Position numbers and translations under genes: made by a program | Assembly: GCF_021412625.1 (NCBI RefSeq) | Contig: NZ_JAKCFI010000008.1 | Coordinates: forward strand, 62,001-126,000 | Origin: Myxococcus stipitatus | Lineage (GTDB): Bacteria > Myxococcota > Myxococcia > Myxococcales > Myxococcaceae | DNA: 64,000 nt | Reading direction: 5' to 3' | In this document: positions 32,145 through 40,454 of the stretch, one piece after another | Position numbering within the stretch: position 1 is the first letter of the stretch | How the letters are laid out: each line of letters opens with the position of its first letter | Notes under the pieces: generated by a model | Seen by the model: only the letters and a program-made list of their open reading frames with translations | What the model was told of the DNA's origin: nothing | Databases searched by the model: none

Positions 32145-34577
32145 ATGGCCTCATTCCTCCAGGACCTCCGTTACGGCCTCCGCGCCCTGCGGCGCAGCCC
32201 CGGCTTCACGGTGGCGACCGTATTGGCGCTGGCGTTCGGCATCGGCGCGAACACGACGTTGTTCAGCGTGGTGAGCGCGCTGCTGCTGCGTCCGCTGCCC
32301 CTCCCCCAGGCCGAACGCATCGTGTCCGTGTGGGGCCAGGATTCGACCGACCCGAACCAGAGCGCGGGACTGTCGCGCCCGGACGCGGAGGACCTGCGTC
32401 AGCACGTGAAGTCCTTCTCCGCCTTCGCCGCCTTCGACACGGGCGGCAGCACGCTGTCCGGGCCGGACATGGACCCCGAGCGCGTGGAGGTGGCCTCGGT
32501 GGGCGAGGACTTCTTCCGCGTCGCGGGAGTCGAGCCCCTGCTCGGCCGCGTGCCCTCCGCGGAGGAGCACGTGCCCAACGGCCCTCGCGCGGTGGTGCTC
32601 TCGTATTCCACCTGGATGAACCGCTTCGGCGGAGACCGGGGAGTGCTGGAGCGCTCGCTGGAGCTGGACGGCGAGCGGTTCGCCGTGGTGGGCGTCATGC
32701 CCGAGGGCTTCGACTTCCCCCGCGAGGGCGCGCGCTCGGGCTTCGTCGCGTTGTGGTTGCCCCTCGCCTCGGACACCTTCTTCCGCGCCAACTGGGAGGT
32801 CCGCGGGGCGCACCTGTACTCCGCGGTGGCGAGGCTGGCGCCCGGGGCGACGGTGGAGGGCGCGCGGACGGAGGCCCAGGCGCTGATGGCGTCGCTGGCG
32901 CGGCAGTATCCGGAGACCAATGTCCGCTCCAGCGTCAGCGTGGTCGGCTTGCAGGAGCGGCTGTCGGAGACCACGCGCCGGCCGGCCCTGCTGCTGCTGG
33001 GCGCGGTGGTGTTGCTGCTGCTCATCGCGTGCGTGAACGTGGCGCAGCTGCTGCTGGCGCGCGCGCTCGTGCGGCAGCAGGAGTTCGCGGTGCGCACGGC
33101 GCTGGGCGCGGGGCGGGGCTCGCTGGTGAAGCAGTTGCTGGCGGAGGGCTCGCTGCTGGCGTTCTCGGGAGGAGCGCTCGGGTTGCTCCTGGGAGCCTGG
33201 GGCACGGATGCGCTCAACGCGATGCTGCCGCAGTCCGTGCGCCAGGTGCAGGCGGTGCGGGTGGACGGGCTGGCGCTCGCGTACACGTTCGGGCTGGCGG
33301 TGGCGGTGGCGCTGTTGTGCGGGCTGGCGCCGCTGGGGACGGCGATGAAGGCCAGCCTGGGTGGGCTGCTCCAGAGCACGCGCGGCACGAGCGTGGGCCG
33401 GGCGGCGATGCGCTGGCGCGCGGTGCTGGTGTCGACGCAGGTGGCGCTCGCGCTGGTGTTGCTGGTGGGCGCGGGACTGCTGGTGCGGAGCGCGCAGCGG
33501 CTGGCGGTGGTGGACCCGGGGTATCGGGCGCAGGGCGTGACGGTGCTGCGGATGAACCTGCCGGGCGTGCGCTACCAGGGCAAGGACATGGCGCCCTTCT
33601 ACAATCGCCTGTTGGAGCGCGTGCGCGCGCTGGCCGGGGTGGAGTCCGCGGCCTACGTGGCGCCGGGCGTGGTGTCGGGCGGGGGCCTCTCGCTGACGCT
33701 GGACATCCCGGAGCGGCCGACGTCGCCGGGAGAGAAGCAGGTGACGGGGTTCCGCGCGATGAGCGACGGGGCCTTCTCCACGCTGGGCATCCGGTTGAAG
33801 CAGGGGCGTGAGTTCACGGCCCAGGACACCGCCGAGTCCGCCGCCGTGGTGGTGGTGAACGAGGCGTTCGCGAAGCGCTACTTCCCGGGAGAGGAGGCCA
33901 TCGGCCGCCACGTCATCATCGGCTACGACGCGCCGAAGCCGCGTCAGGTGGTGGGCGTGGTGAGCGACATCCGGGCGCGGGCGCTGGACCGGTCCGCGGA
34001 GCCGGAGCTCTACGCGCCGATGACGCAGACGCCCTGGCCGGCGGCGTCCTTCATGGTGCGCAGCGCGCTGCCGCCGGAGACGGTGGCCCGCGCGGTGAAG
34101 GCGGAGCTGAAGCAGCTCGATTCGCAGCTGTCGATGGCGCCCACGGAGACGCTGGAGCGGAGCCTGGAGAAGTCCGTGGCGGACCGGAGCTTCCAGCGGG
34201 TGTTGCTGCTGGCGTTCTCGCTGGCGGCGGTGGCGTTGGCCTCGCTGGGCATCTACGGCCTGATGGCCTACAGCGTGGCGCAGCGCCGACGCGAGCTGGG
34301 CATCCGGCTGGCGCTGGGCGCGATGCCGGACGACGTGGTGCGGCTGGTGATGCGGCAGGCGCTGCGGATGTGCGCGGTGGGGCTGGGCATCGGCCTGGTG
34401 CTGGCCTACCTGCTGTCGCGCGTGCTGGAGGGCCTGCTGTACGACGTGAGCGCCACCGACCCGATGACCTTCGTCGCGGTGCCCGCGCTCCTGCTCGCGG
34501 TGGTGGCCCTGGCCAGCTGGCTGCCCGCGCGCCGGGCCTCGAAGGTGTCACCCGGCATCGCGCTGTCGGCGGAGTAG
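32145..34577 (+). CDS. ADOP-type ABC transporter permease (MacB/FtsX family)
   Basis: 810 residues. It begins at 32145 with MASFLQDLRYGLRALRRSPGF, the typical ADOP N-terminus, and ends with SWLPARRASKVSPGIALS. Two MacB periplasmic-core-like regions alternate with two FtsX permease domains, for eight membrane segments in total. Such duplicated permeases are widespread in Acidobacteria and Myxococcota and often lack a linked ATPase; none is linked here. It probably handles lipoprotein or peptide export with an ATPase encoded elsewhere. No strong ribosome site. Confidence 0.88.
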   Translation: MASFLQDLRYGLRALRRSPGFTVATVLALAFGIGANTTLFSVVSALLLRPLPLPQAERIVSVWGQDSTDPNQSAGLSRPDAEDLRQHVKSFSAFAAFDTGGSTLSGPDMDPERVEVASVGEDFFRVAGVEPLLGRVPSAEEHVPNGPRAVVLSYSTWMNRFGGDRGVLERSLELDGERFAVVGVMPEGFDFPREGARSGFVALWLPLASDTFFRANWEVRGAHLYSAVARLAPGATVEGARTEAQALMASLARQYPETNVRSSVSVVGLQERLSETTRRPALLLLGAVVLLLLIACVNVAQLLLARALVRQQEFAVRTALGAGRGSLVKQLLAEGSLLAFSGGALGLLLGAWGTDALNAMLPQSVRQVQAVRVDGLALAYTFGLAVAVALLCGLAPLGTAMKASLGGLLQSTRGTSVGRAAMRWRAVLVSTQVALALVLLVGAGLLVRSAQRLAVVDPGYRAQGVTVLRMNLPGVRYQGKDMAPFYNRLLERVRALAGVESAAYVAPGVVSGGGLSLTLDIPERPTSPGEKQVTGFRAMSDGAFSTLGIRLKQGREFTAQDTAESAAVVVVNEAFAKRYFPGEEAIGRHVIIGYDAPKPRQVVGVVSDIRARALDRSAEPELYAPMTQTPWPAASFMVRSALPPETVARAVKAELKQLDSQLSMAPTETLERSLEKSVADRSFQRVLLLAFSLAAVALASLGIYGLMAYSVAQRRRELGIRLALGAMPDDVVRLVMRQALRMCAVGLGIGLVLAYLLSRVLEGLLYDVSATDPMTFVAVPALLLAVVALASWLPARRASKVSPGIALSAE

Positions 34578-34604
34578 CGGGCGGCGGGTCGGCTGGCGCA
34601 ATCC

Positions 34605-34985
34605 TCAGTCGTCGAGGGTCTCCAGCCCGCCCCACTCGCCGTGGACATCGGCCTCCCAGCCCTTCCGGCGCCACGCGCCCATGCGCCACTCGAGCGAGAG
34701 GAAGCAGCTGCCCTCTTCCGCGACGCGTCGCTTGTCGACGAAGAAGAACACGAGCGCCCAGACGGAAAGGTCTCCGGAGTCGACACGGGTCGCCTGAAGC
34801 TTCACGACGAGGTCGAACGAGAGCCCCGTCTGGGATGGGGCCCCCAGGCTCCCTTCAAGCGTCCACGACGCCGCATCAGGAGCGACGCTCTCACTCCCCT
34901 CGACCATGCTCAGTGGACAACCGAGGAACCTCGATAGCTCCTGGATCCACCCGACATGCTCCGCCCATCGGTCCCCAGTCTTCAT
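34605..34985 (-). CDS. Putative immunity protein (SitI-like) for the adjacent toxin
   Basis: 126 residues, acidic, no signal peptide. The ATG at 34985 has GAGG about nine bases upstream; longer extensions would overlap the toxin gene. It lies 31 bp downstream of the toxin-like gene on the same strand, the standard position of SitI immunity genes. The sequence (WIQELSRFLGCPLSMVEGSE, VWALVFFFVDKRR, WRRKGWEADVHGEWGG) matches no family I can name. Function is inferred from context only. Confidence 0.55.
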   Translation of the reverse strand: MKTGDRWAEHVGWIQELSRFLGCPLSMVEGSESVAPDAASWTLEGSLGAPSQTGLSFDLVVKLQATRVDSGDLSVWALVFFFVDKRRVAEEGSCFLSLEWRMGAWRRKGWEADVHGEWGGLETLDD

Positions 34986-35016
34986 TGCTCGTATCCTCGC
35001 ACTCTCCGACCACGAC

Positions 35017-36699
35017 TCAACGAATCTTCTCGTAGGGTCCTCCACCTGGCTCAGGATTGGCAGGCTTACCGGTCCCTCTTGGAATGGGTCGACCCCGAGC
35101 ATCCTTCGTCGCGAGCACACCAAAGGCAGTGATGACCCGAGTGGGCTGACCTTGCTCTGTCACGACCGTGGTTCCGTCTCGATGATAGTGGTCGACCGGC
35201 CGGCCATTGGCATTCGTTCCACGATGCACGGTGGTCCGCGAGTCATTGATGATATCGGCAATGTCCTGCCGGCCGACACCATGCGCATCCGGATGCCCTG
35301 GGCGCCCATCTGGGCCAAATGGCCGCGCTCCTTTGATGTCCTTGGCATCGATGCGACCCTCTCCACCCGAGCTGGCCCTCGCCGCAGGTGCTCGAGATGG
35401 CTCACCTCCTGAACGCCTCGAGTCCCTGACGGAGAGCATCGCCTGTCGGGCCCTTGGAACGCTCCCTCCCGCCTCGTGAAGCGCCAAGGCCCCTGCCTCG
35501 CCCCACTCAGCGACGAGGAGCCCCGCTTCCCTGCGTGCCCGCAGATACCGTCCCAACTCACGCAGGGCTTCCCCGCCGAGCCGCGCCTCGATGCGGTCCA
35601 CGATGCCCTTCAGAGTCCTCGAATCGAGCGCGCCACTCCAACGCCCCTCCGCTCCGCGGCCCGCGGTTCGCGCGTCACCGGGCACACGTCCCCGTCTCCC
35701 TCCCACGTACAAGCCGACGAAGAGCGCCGCCGGAACAAGCTCCCGTGTCGCCTGCTCATACTGGCCCTGGCTCAGCGAGGCCACGCCTTGCCCCGTTCCG
35801 ACGACCAGATAGAAGAACCCCAGGGGCACACCAAAGGTAAGGGAATCAAAGCTCCCGATGACCATTCTGGTGGGCGCATAGCGCTCCATCATGAGCAACC
35901 GCTCTACGTCATGGAGCGCCCGCGCATAGGGGGGTGGTAGTTGCGCCCGCTTCGCGCTGAAGTCGACGTACCCGGTCTCCGCGACCATGGGAATGGTCGC
36001 CAGGGCATCTCGCCCCGCGCGGCCCAACCCTCGCAACACATCACTGGCGCGCTCTGCTCGCTCGACCTGCGCCTCGACCTTCGTCCCGCGTCTGCGCAGC
36101 TCTTCGCGAACAGCGGGCATCCTTGCCAGTGTTTCAGCGAGCTGTTTGTCACGAGCCAGGAGCCGGACGATCTCCTCGACCTCATCGTCGAACGCGACAT
36201 GGAGGATGAAGAGCGAAAAGACCTCCGCGAAAGGGACTCCATATCGCTCCGTGGCCCAGACGATGAACGACGCCCGCTTGCGATTGAGTATCTCCGCGGG
36301 CTTCGCGCCAAGCGGTCCCAGGGCCCCCAATCGGATCGCCGTCCAGTCATCCATCGCCTCGATGAGACGTGGCATGTCCAATCGGGCCTGAAGCGCGACG
36401 AACTCAGCGGGCGAGGCACACCTCAGAAAGGGGGCCAGCAGTTGCTCCCTGGCTTCGGAGCCATCCGGCCATCCGCTGGGAAGGCTCGCACCACAAGGAG
36501 CCACGAGGGAATGAGCGACGCCCCCCTCTGGCTCTTCTTCTGGCGACCACCTCCCACCCGCGACGGGTGACGCTCGGGACCAGGCCCCATCACTGCCTAC
36601 CCACCCCTCGGAAGGCCCCCTCCATGAGCCAGTGTCCACCACGCCTTGTCGCGTGGAGGCTCGGTCGTGGAGCAGGCGGCCACGAGAATGGCCCCACAA
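35017..36699 (-). CDS. SitA-like (SitA5-type) polymorphic toxin body, out of frame with its lipoprotein leader
   Basis: 560 codons from a possible TTG start. The central region, with a hydrophobic hairpin (FGVPLGFFYLVVGTGQGVASL, then QGQYEQATRELVPAALFVGLYVGGRR), is typical of myxobacterial SitA lipoprotein toxins delivered between kin by TraAB outer-membrane exchange. The C-terminal 100 residues form the toxin module: DAHGVGRQDIADIINDS, VHRGTN, DHYHRDGTTVVTEQGQP and RVITAFG, resembling BECR-fold ribonucleases. The signal peptide and lipobox are encoded just upstream in another frame, so the gene is either frameshifted, a pseudogene, or carries a sequencing error. A putative immunity gene follows. 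Confidence 0.7.
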   Translation of the reverse strand: MWGHSRGRLLHDRASTRQGVVDTGSWRGPSEGWVGSDGAWSRASPVAGGRWSPEEEPEGGVAHSLVAPCGASLPSGWPDGSEAREQLLAPFLRCASPAEFVALQARLDMPRLIEAMDDWTAIRLGALGPLGAKPAEILNRKRASFIVWATERYGVPFAEVFSLFILHVAFDDEVEEIVRLLARDKQLAETLARMPAVREELRRRGTKVEAQVERAERASDVLRGLGRAGRDALATIPMVAETGYVDFSAKRAQLPPPYARALHDVERLLMMERYAPTRMVIGSFDSLTFGVPLGFFYLVVGTGQGVASLSQGQYEQATRELVPAALFVGLYVGGRRGRVPGDARTAGRGAEGRWSGALDSRTLKGIVDRIEARLGGEALRELGRYLRARREAGLLVAEWGEAGALALHEAGGSVPRARQAMLSVRDSRRSGGEPSRAPAARASSGGEGRIDAKDIKGARPFGPDGRPGHPDAHGVGRQDIADIINDSRTTVHRGTNANGRPVDHYHRDGTTVVTEQGQPTRVITAFGVLATKDARGRPIPRGTGKPANPEPGGGPYEKIR

Positions 36700-36740
36700 A
36701 GGAGCAACAGTCCGCGCTCCTGACGGTCAGCACGCATCAT
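36597..36740 (-). pseudogene. Lipoprotein signal leader of the SitA-like toxin, cut off by a frameshift
   Basis: The ATG pair at 36740/36737, preceded by AGGAGCTGCGGAGGGG, opens a 47-residue reading frame that starts with a perfect lipoprotein signal (lipobox LVAAC, Cys23) and then reads STTEPPRDKAWW before stopping at 36597. The toxin body continues in the next frame. A single extra base, for example in the run of five G at 36616-36620 on the minus strand, would join the two. The true position of the change is not determinable from this sequence alone. Confidence 0.6.
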
Positions 36741-36900
36741 CCCCTCCGCAGCTCCTATCCGACTGACGCCTGTTAGCCAGGATTTGCGGGGAGCATCCTC
36801 GATGCTTCCGACATTCCGCCCTTGGAGGCCTGGCGAAAGCGCCCTGGGTTCACGACCGAGCCGGGCCCCGCTCGCCCGCACCCCTTCCCCGAGGGCCGAG

Positions 36901-36928
36901 TTGACTCCCGCACCGCCTGGAGTAAATC
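36901..36928 (+). promoter_or_regulatory. Candidate promoter of the tetR-emrBA operon (possible leaderless mRNA)
   Basis: TTGACT (36901-36906) matches the -35 hexamer at five of six positions; TAAATC (36923-36928), 16 bp later, is a weak -10. Transcription would begin close to the tetR ATG at 36941, and there is no ribosome site within ten bases of that codon, so the mRNA may be leaderless. Confidence 0.4.
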
Positions 36929-36940
36929 TTCCTTCAAGAA

Positions 36941-37561
36941 ATGAATCCGGATTCAAAATCTGAGGCGCCCGTCAAAAGGCTCCGCTCCCGACTGAAGGAG
37001 GCCACGGCGGACGCCATCCTGGCGGCGGCGGCGGCGGTGTTCGTCCGGGATGGCCTGCACGCGGCGAAGATGGAGGCCATCGCCGAGCAGGCGGGCGTGT
37101 CCGTGGGGACGCTCTACAACCACTTCACGGACCGGGCCGCGCTCCTCGAGGCGCTGGGCGCCCGGCGCCGCGAGGTGCTCCTGGAGCGCCTGGACGCCGC
37201 CCTGGGGCCCACGCGGGACCAGCCCGCGTCCACGCAGCTGCGCGCCTTCGTCACCGCCATCTTCGACCACGTCGCCGAACGCGACGCCTTCGTGCGCATG
37301 CTCATGCAGCTGCCCGAGGACGAGTCGCGCCGCCAGAACAAGAGCCGCGTCATCGCCGAGATGCGCCGCCGGCTCGACGCCATCTTCGACCACGGCATCC
37401 GCTCCGGCGCCTTCCGCCCCGAGGGCCGCGCCCTCTACCCCACCCTGCTCATGGGCATGGTGCGCGGCGCGCTCGACCGCATCCGCGCCGAGGACCCCAC
37501 CCCACCGCGGGCCTGGGGCGAGGAGCTCCTCGGCGTCTTCCTCAAGGGAATCGAGGTGTAG
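36941..37561 (+). CDS. TetR/AcrR family transcriptional repressor of the efflux operon
   Basis: 206 residues. The N-terminal helix-turn-helix is typical (ILAAAAAVFVRDGLHAAKMEAIAEQAGVSVGTLYNHF), shown here only to identify residues 24-60. The C-terminal ligand domain is less conserved. It is followed by an EmrB-type transporter seven bases after its stop codon and an EmrA-type adaptor, so it most likely represses this multidrug exporter and responds to its substrate. The start codon lies on the likely operator. Confidence 0.92.
   Translation: MNPDSKSEAPVKRLRSRLKEATADAILAAAAAVFVRDGLHAAKMEAIAEQAGVSVGTLYNHFTDRAALLEALGARRREVLLERLDAALGPTRDQPASTQLRAFVTAIFDHVAERDAFVRMLMQLPEDESRRQNKSRVIAEMRRRLDAIFDHGIRSGAFRPEGRALYPTLLMGMVRGALDRIRAEDPTPPRAWGEELLGVFLKGIEV
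36942..36955. promoter_or_regulatory. 14-bp perfect palindrome on the tetR start codon, likely TetR operator
   Basis: TGAATCCGGATTCA is a perfect inverted repeat and overlaps the second base of the tetR start codon. TetR-family regulators commonly bind dyads of the TGAAT-N4-ATTCA type next to their own genes. Its position right at the inferred transcription start suggests autorepression of the efflux operon. Confidence 0.6.
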
Positions 37562-37567
37562 CCCACC

Positions 37568-39202
37568 ATGGAGTCCACCGACGCATCAACGCAAGCCCTG
37601 GCGGCACCCGCTCCCAGGGCCTCCGTGAACAACAAGTGGCTGGTCACCCTGTCGGTGACCTTCGGCACGCTGATGGGCGCCATCGACTCGTCCATCGTCA
37701 ACGTCGCCCTGCCCCAGATTCGCGGCGCCGTGGGCGCCACCGTCCAGGAAATCACCTGGGCCACCACCGGCTTCGTCATCGCCACCGTCATGGTGATGCC
37801 GCTCACCGGCTTCCTCGGGCGCCTCTTCGGACAGAAGCGCGTCTACCTCGCCTGCCTCGTCCTCTTCGTCGCCGGCTCCTTCCTGTGCGGCCTCGCGTGG
37901 AACCTGCCCACCCTGGTCCTCTTCCGCTTCCTCCAGGGCCTGGGCGCCGGCGCGCTCCAACCCACCGAACAGGCCATCCTCCGGCAGACCTTCTCCCGCG
38001 AGGAGCAGGGCACCGCCATGGCCATCTTCGCCATGGCCGTCATGGTGGGTCCCGCCATCGGCCCCACGCTCGGCGGCTACATCGTCGACAACTGGCACTG
38101 GTCGTGGATCTTCTTCATCAACGTGCCGGTGGGCATCCTCGGCTTCTTCATGGTCGCGCGCTTCGTCCACGAGGACGAGCAGCTGCGCGCCTCCGCGCGC
38201 AAGGAGGCGCAGCTCCAGCGCCGCCACATGGACTGGTCCGGCATCGTCCTGTTGTGCATGGGCCTGGCCCTGCTCCAGTACGTCCTCGAGGAGGGTCAGG
38301 CGGATGACTGGTTCCAGTCCCCGCTCATCGTCGCCTGCTCCATCGTCGCCGGCACCTGCCTCATCGCCTTCGTCATCCGTGAGCTGACCGCGCCCGTCCC
38401 CGCCGTCAACCTGCGCCTGTTCAAGGACCCGGTGTTCGCCTCCGGCACGCTGCTCAACGCGCTGGTGTTCGCGGTGCTCATGGCGAGCATGTTCCTGTTG
38501 CCCGTGTTCATGCAGGAGCTGCTCGGCTTCACCGCCACCCAGTCCGGCATGGCGCTGATGCCGCGCACGCTGGTGATGCTGGTGTGCATGCCCTTCGTCG
38601 GCCGGCTCTACCGGATGGTGCCCGCGCGGGTGCTGGTGGCCGCGGGCATCGTGTTCGCGGGCTTCGGCGCCTTCGAGATGAGCCACTTCTCCCTGGAGAC
38701 GGGCGCGCGCGACATCATCCGCGCCATCATGTTGCAGGGCGTGGGCTTCAGCCTGATGTTCGTGCCGCTCAGCGCCACCGCGCTCGCCAACATCCCCCGC
38801 GAGCGCATGGCGGACGCCACGGGCCTCAACTCCCTCCTGCGCCAGATTGGCGGCTCCATGGGGCTGGCCATCTTCACCACGCTCCTGTCGCGCTACTCCC
38901 TCCAGGCCAAGGCCGCCATCGCGGCGCACCTCAACCCGGAGCGGCTGGAGGTCGCCAGCCGCGTCGGGCTGATGGAGAAGGGGCTGATGCAGCGCGGCCT
39001 GGACCAGGCCAGCGCGCACCTGGCCAGCCTCCAGATGATGGTGGGCACGGTGACGCGCCAGGGGATGGTGCTCGCCTTCGACAAGCTGTTCGTGCTCGCG
39101 GCGCTGATGTTCGTGGTGGTGCTGCCGCTCATCTACTTCCTCAAGGCCGCGCCCAGCGGCGGGGGCTCCGGCGAGAAGCCCCACATCGACGTGGAGATCT
39201 GA
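37568..39202 (+). CDS. DHA2-family MFS multidrug efflux transporter (EmrB/QacA type)
   Basis: 544 residues with about 14 membrane segments, the DHA2 count. Motif C-like MVGPAIGPTLGGYIVD and the early motif IDSSIVNVALPQI are present, as is GRLFGQKRVY (motif A). It is an inner-membrane proton antiporter that works with the membrane-fusion protein encoded three bases downstream. Co-directional and nearly contiguous with tetR. Confidence 0.93.
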   Translation: MESTDASTQALAAPAPRASVNNKWLVTLSVTFGTLMGAIDSSIVNVALPQIRGAVGATVQEITWATTGFVIATVMVMPLTGFLGRLFGQKRVYLACLVLFVAGSFLCGLAWNLPTLVLFRFLQGLGAGALQPTEQAILRQTFSREEQGTAMAIFAMAVMVGPAIGPTLGGYIVDNWHWSWIFFINVPVGILGFFMVARFVHEDEQLRASARKEAQLQRRHMDWSGIVLLCMGLALLQYVLEEGQADDWFQSPLIVACSIVAGTCLIAFVIRELTAPVPAVNLRLFKDPVFASGTLLNALVFAVLMASMFLLPVFMQELLGFTATQSGMALMPRTLVMLVCMPFVGRLYRMVPARVLVAAGIVFAGFGAFEMSHFSLETGARDIIRAIMLQGVGFSLMFVPLSATALANIPRERMADATGLNSLLRQIGGSMGLAIFTTLLSRYSLQAKAAIAAHLNPERLEVASRVGLMEKGLMQRGLDQASAHLASLQMMVGTVTRQGMVLAFDKLFVLAALMFVVVLPLIYFLKAAPSGGGSGEKPHIDVEI

Positions 39203-39205
39203 CCC

Positions 39206-40432
39206 ATGGCAACGACAGCGCCCCAACTCGTTCCGGAATCGACGCCCGCGCCCGCCGAGACGGCCCAGGCGAAGCGCGGCAAGAAGGGCTTCGTCATCCT
39301 CGGCGCCGCGGTGGCCGCGCTGCTCGCGCTCATCGGCGGCTTCAAGGTCATCACCGCGGGGCAGGAGACCACCGACGACGCCCAGGTGGAGGCGGACGTG
39401 GTGCCGCTGGCCGCGCGCGTCTCCGGCCCCGTCATCCAGGTGGCCGTGGCGGACAACGCCACCGTGCACCAGGGGGACCTGCTGCTGCGCATCGACCCGC
39501 GCCCCTACGAGGCCCGCGTGAAGCAGGCGGAGGCGGAGCTGGAGTCCGCGCGCGCCCAGGCCGCGGCGGCGGACGCCCAGGCCACGGTGGCGGCGGCGGG
39601 CGCCAAGGGCGGGCTGACCTCCGCGAAGGCGCTCGTGTCCACCAGCGCGGCGGCCGTCGGCGGCGCCCAGGCCCAGGTGGCCAGCGCCCGCGCGGCGCTC
39701 ACGCGCGCGGAGGCCCAGGCCCGCAAGGCCGTGCTGGACCTGGAGCGCGCCCGGGGCCTGCGCGAGCAGAACGTCGTCTCCCAGAGCGCGCTCGACGACG
39801 CGCAGACGGCCCACGACACCGCGCAGGCCGCGCTGGAGGGCGCCCGCGCGCAGCTCACCGTGGCGGAGGAGGCCCGGCGCACGGCGGAGAGCAAGGTGGC
39901 GGAGGCCCAGGGCCAGCTCGACGTGAGCGCCCCCATCGACGAGAAGATCGCCGCCGCCCAGGCCAGCGCCGCGCTGGCGCACGCCCGGGTGAAGGGCGCG
40001 GAGGCCGCGCTGGAGCAGGCGAGGCTCCAGTTGGAGGACACGCGCGTCGTCGCCCCCTCGGACGGCCAGGTGTCCAAGCTGTCCGTGCACCCGGGCCAGC
40101 TGCTCTCCCCGGGCCAGTCCGTGGCGGAGCTGGTGCCGCTCACCACCTACGTGGTGGCCAACTTCAAGGAGACGCAGGTGGGCCACATGCAGCCCGGCCA
40201 GCGCGTGGACGTGAAGCTGGACGCCTACTCCGGCGAGGAGCTGGAGGGCACGGTGGAGAGCCTGTCCGGCGGCACCGGGGCGCGCTTCTCGCTGCTGCCC
40301 CCGGACAACGCCTCCGGCAACTTCGTGAAGGTGGTGCAGCGCGTGCCCGTGCGCATCGCCTGGAGCCACCCGCCCCGGAACCTGGCCCTGCGCGTGGGCC
40401 TGTCCGCCGAGGTCACCGTCCACACGCGGTAG
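39206..40432 (+). CDS. HlyD/EmrA-type membrane-fusion protein
   Basis: 408 residues. One N-terminal membrane anchor (GFVILGAAVAALLALIGGF) precedes a biotinyl-lipoyl domain (VVPLAARVSGPVIQVAVADNA, LLRIDPRPYEARVKQAE), a long alanine-rich coiled coil (about 110-270) and a beta-barrel part (VVAPSDGQVSKLSVHPGQLL). It bridges the EmrB transporter to an outer-membrane channel, which is not encoded here. It ends 22 bp from the convergent MocR gene. Confidence 0.92.
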   Translation: MATTAPQLVPESTPAPAETAQAKRGKKGFVILGAAVAALLALIGGFKVITAGQETTDDAQVEADVVPLAARVSGPVIQVAVADNATVHQGDLLLRIDPRPYEARVKQAEAELESARAQAAAADAQATVAAAGAKGGLTSAKALVSTSAAAVGGAQAQVASARAALTRAEAQARKAVLDLERARGLREQNVVSQSALDDAQTAHDTAQAALEGARAQLTVAEEARRTAESKVAEAQGQLDVSAPIDEKIAAAQASAALAHARVKGAEAALEQARLQLEDTRVVAPSDGQVSKLSVHPGQLLSPGQSVAELVPLTTYVVANFKETQVGHMQPGQRVDVKLDAYSGEELEGTVESLSGGTGARFSLLPPDNASGNFVKVVQRVPVRIAWSHPPRNLALRVGLSAEVTVHTR

Positions 40433-40454
40433 CAATCGCGGGGCGCGCGGCCCG

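Noticed and set aside
37586-40435. 949-codon minus-strand frame opposite emrB/emrA
   Set aside because: His/Gly/Arg-rich shadow frame; the plus strand encodes a recognisable transporter and membrane-fusion protein.
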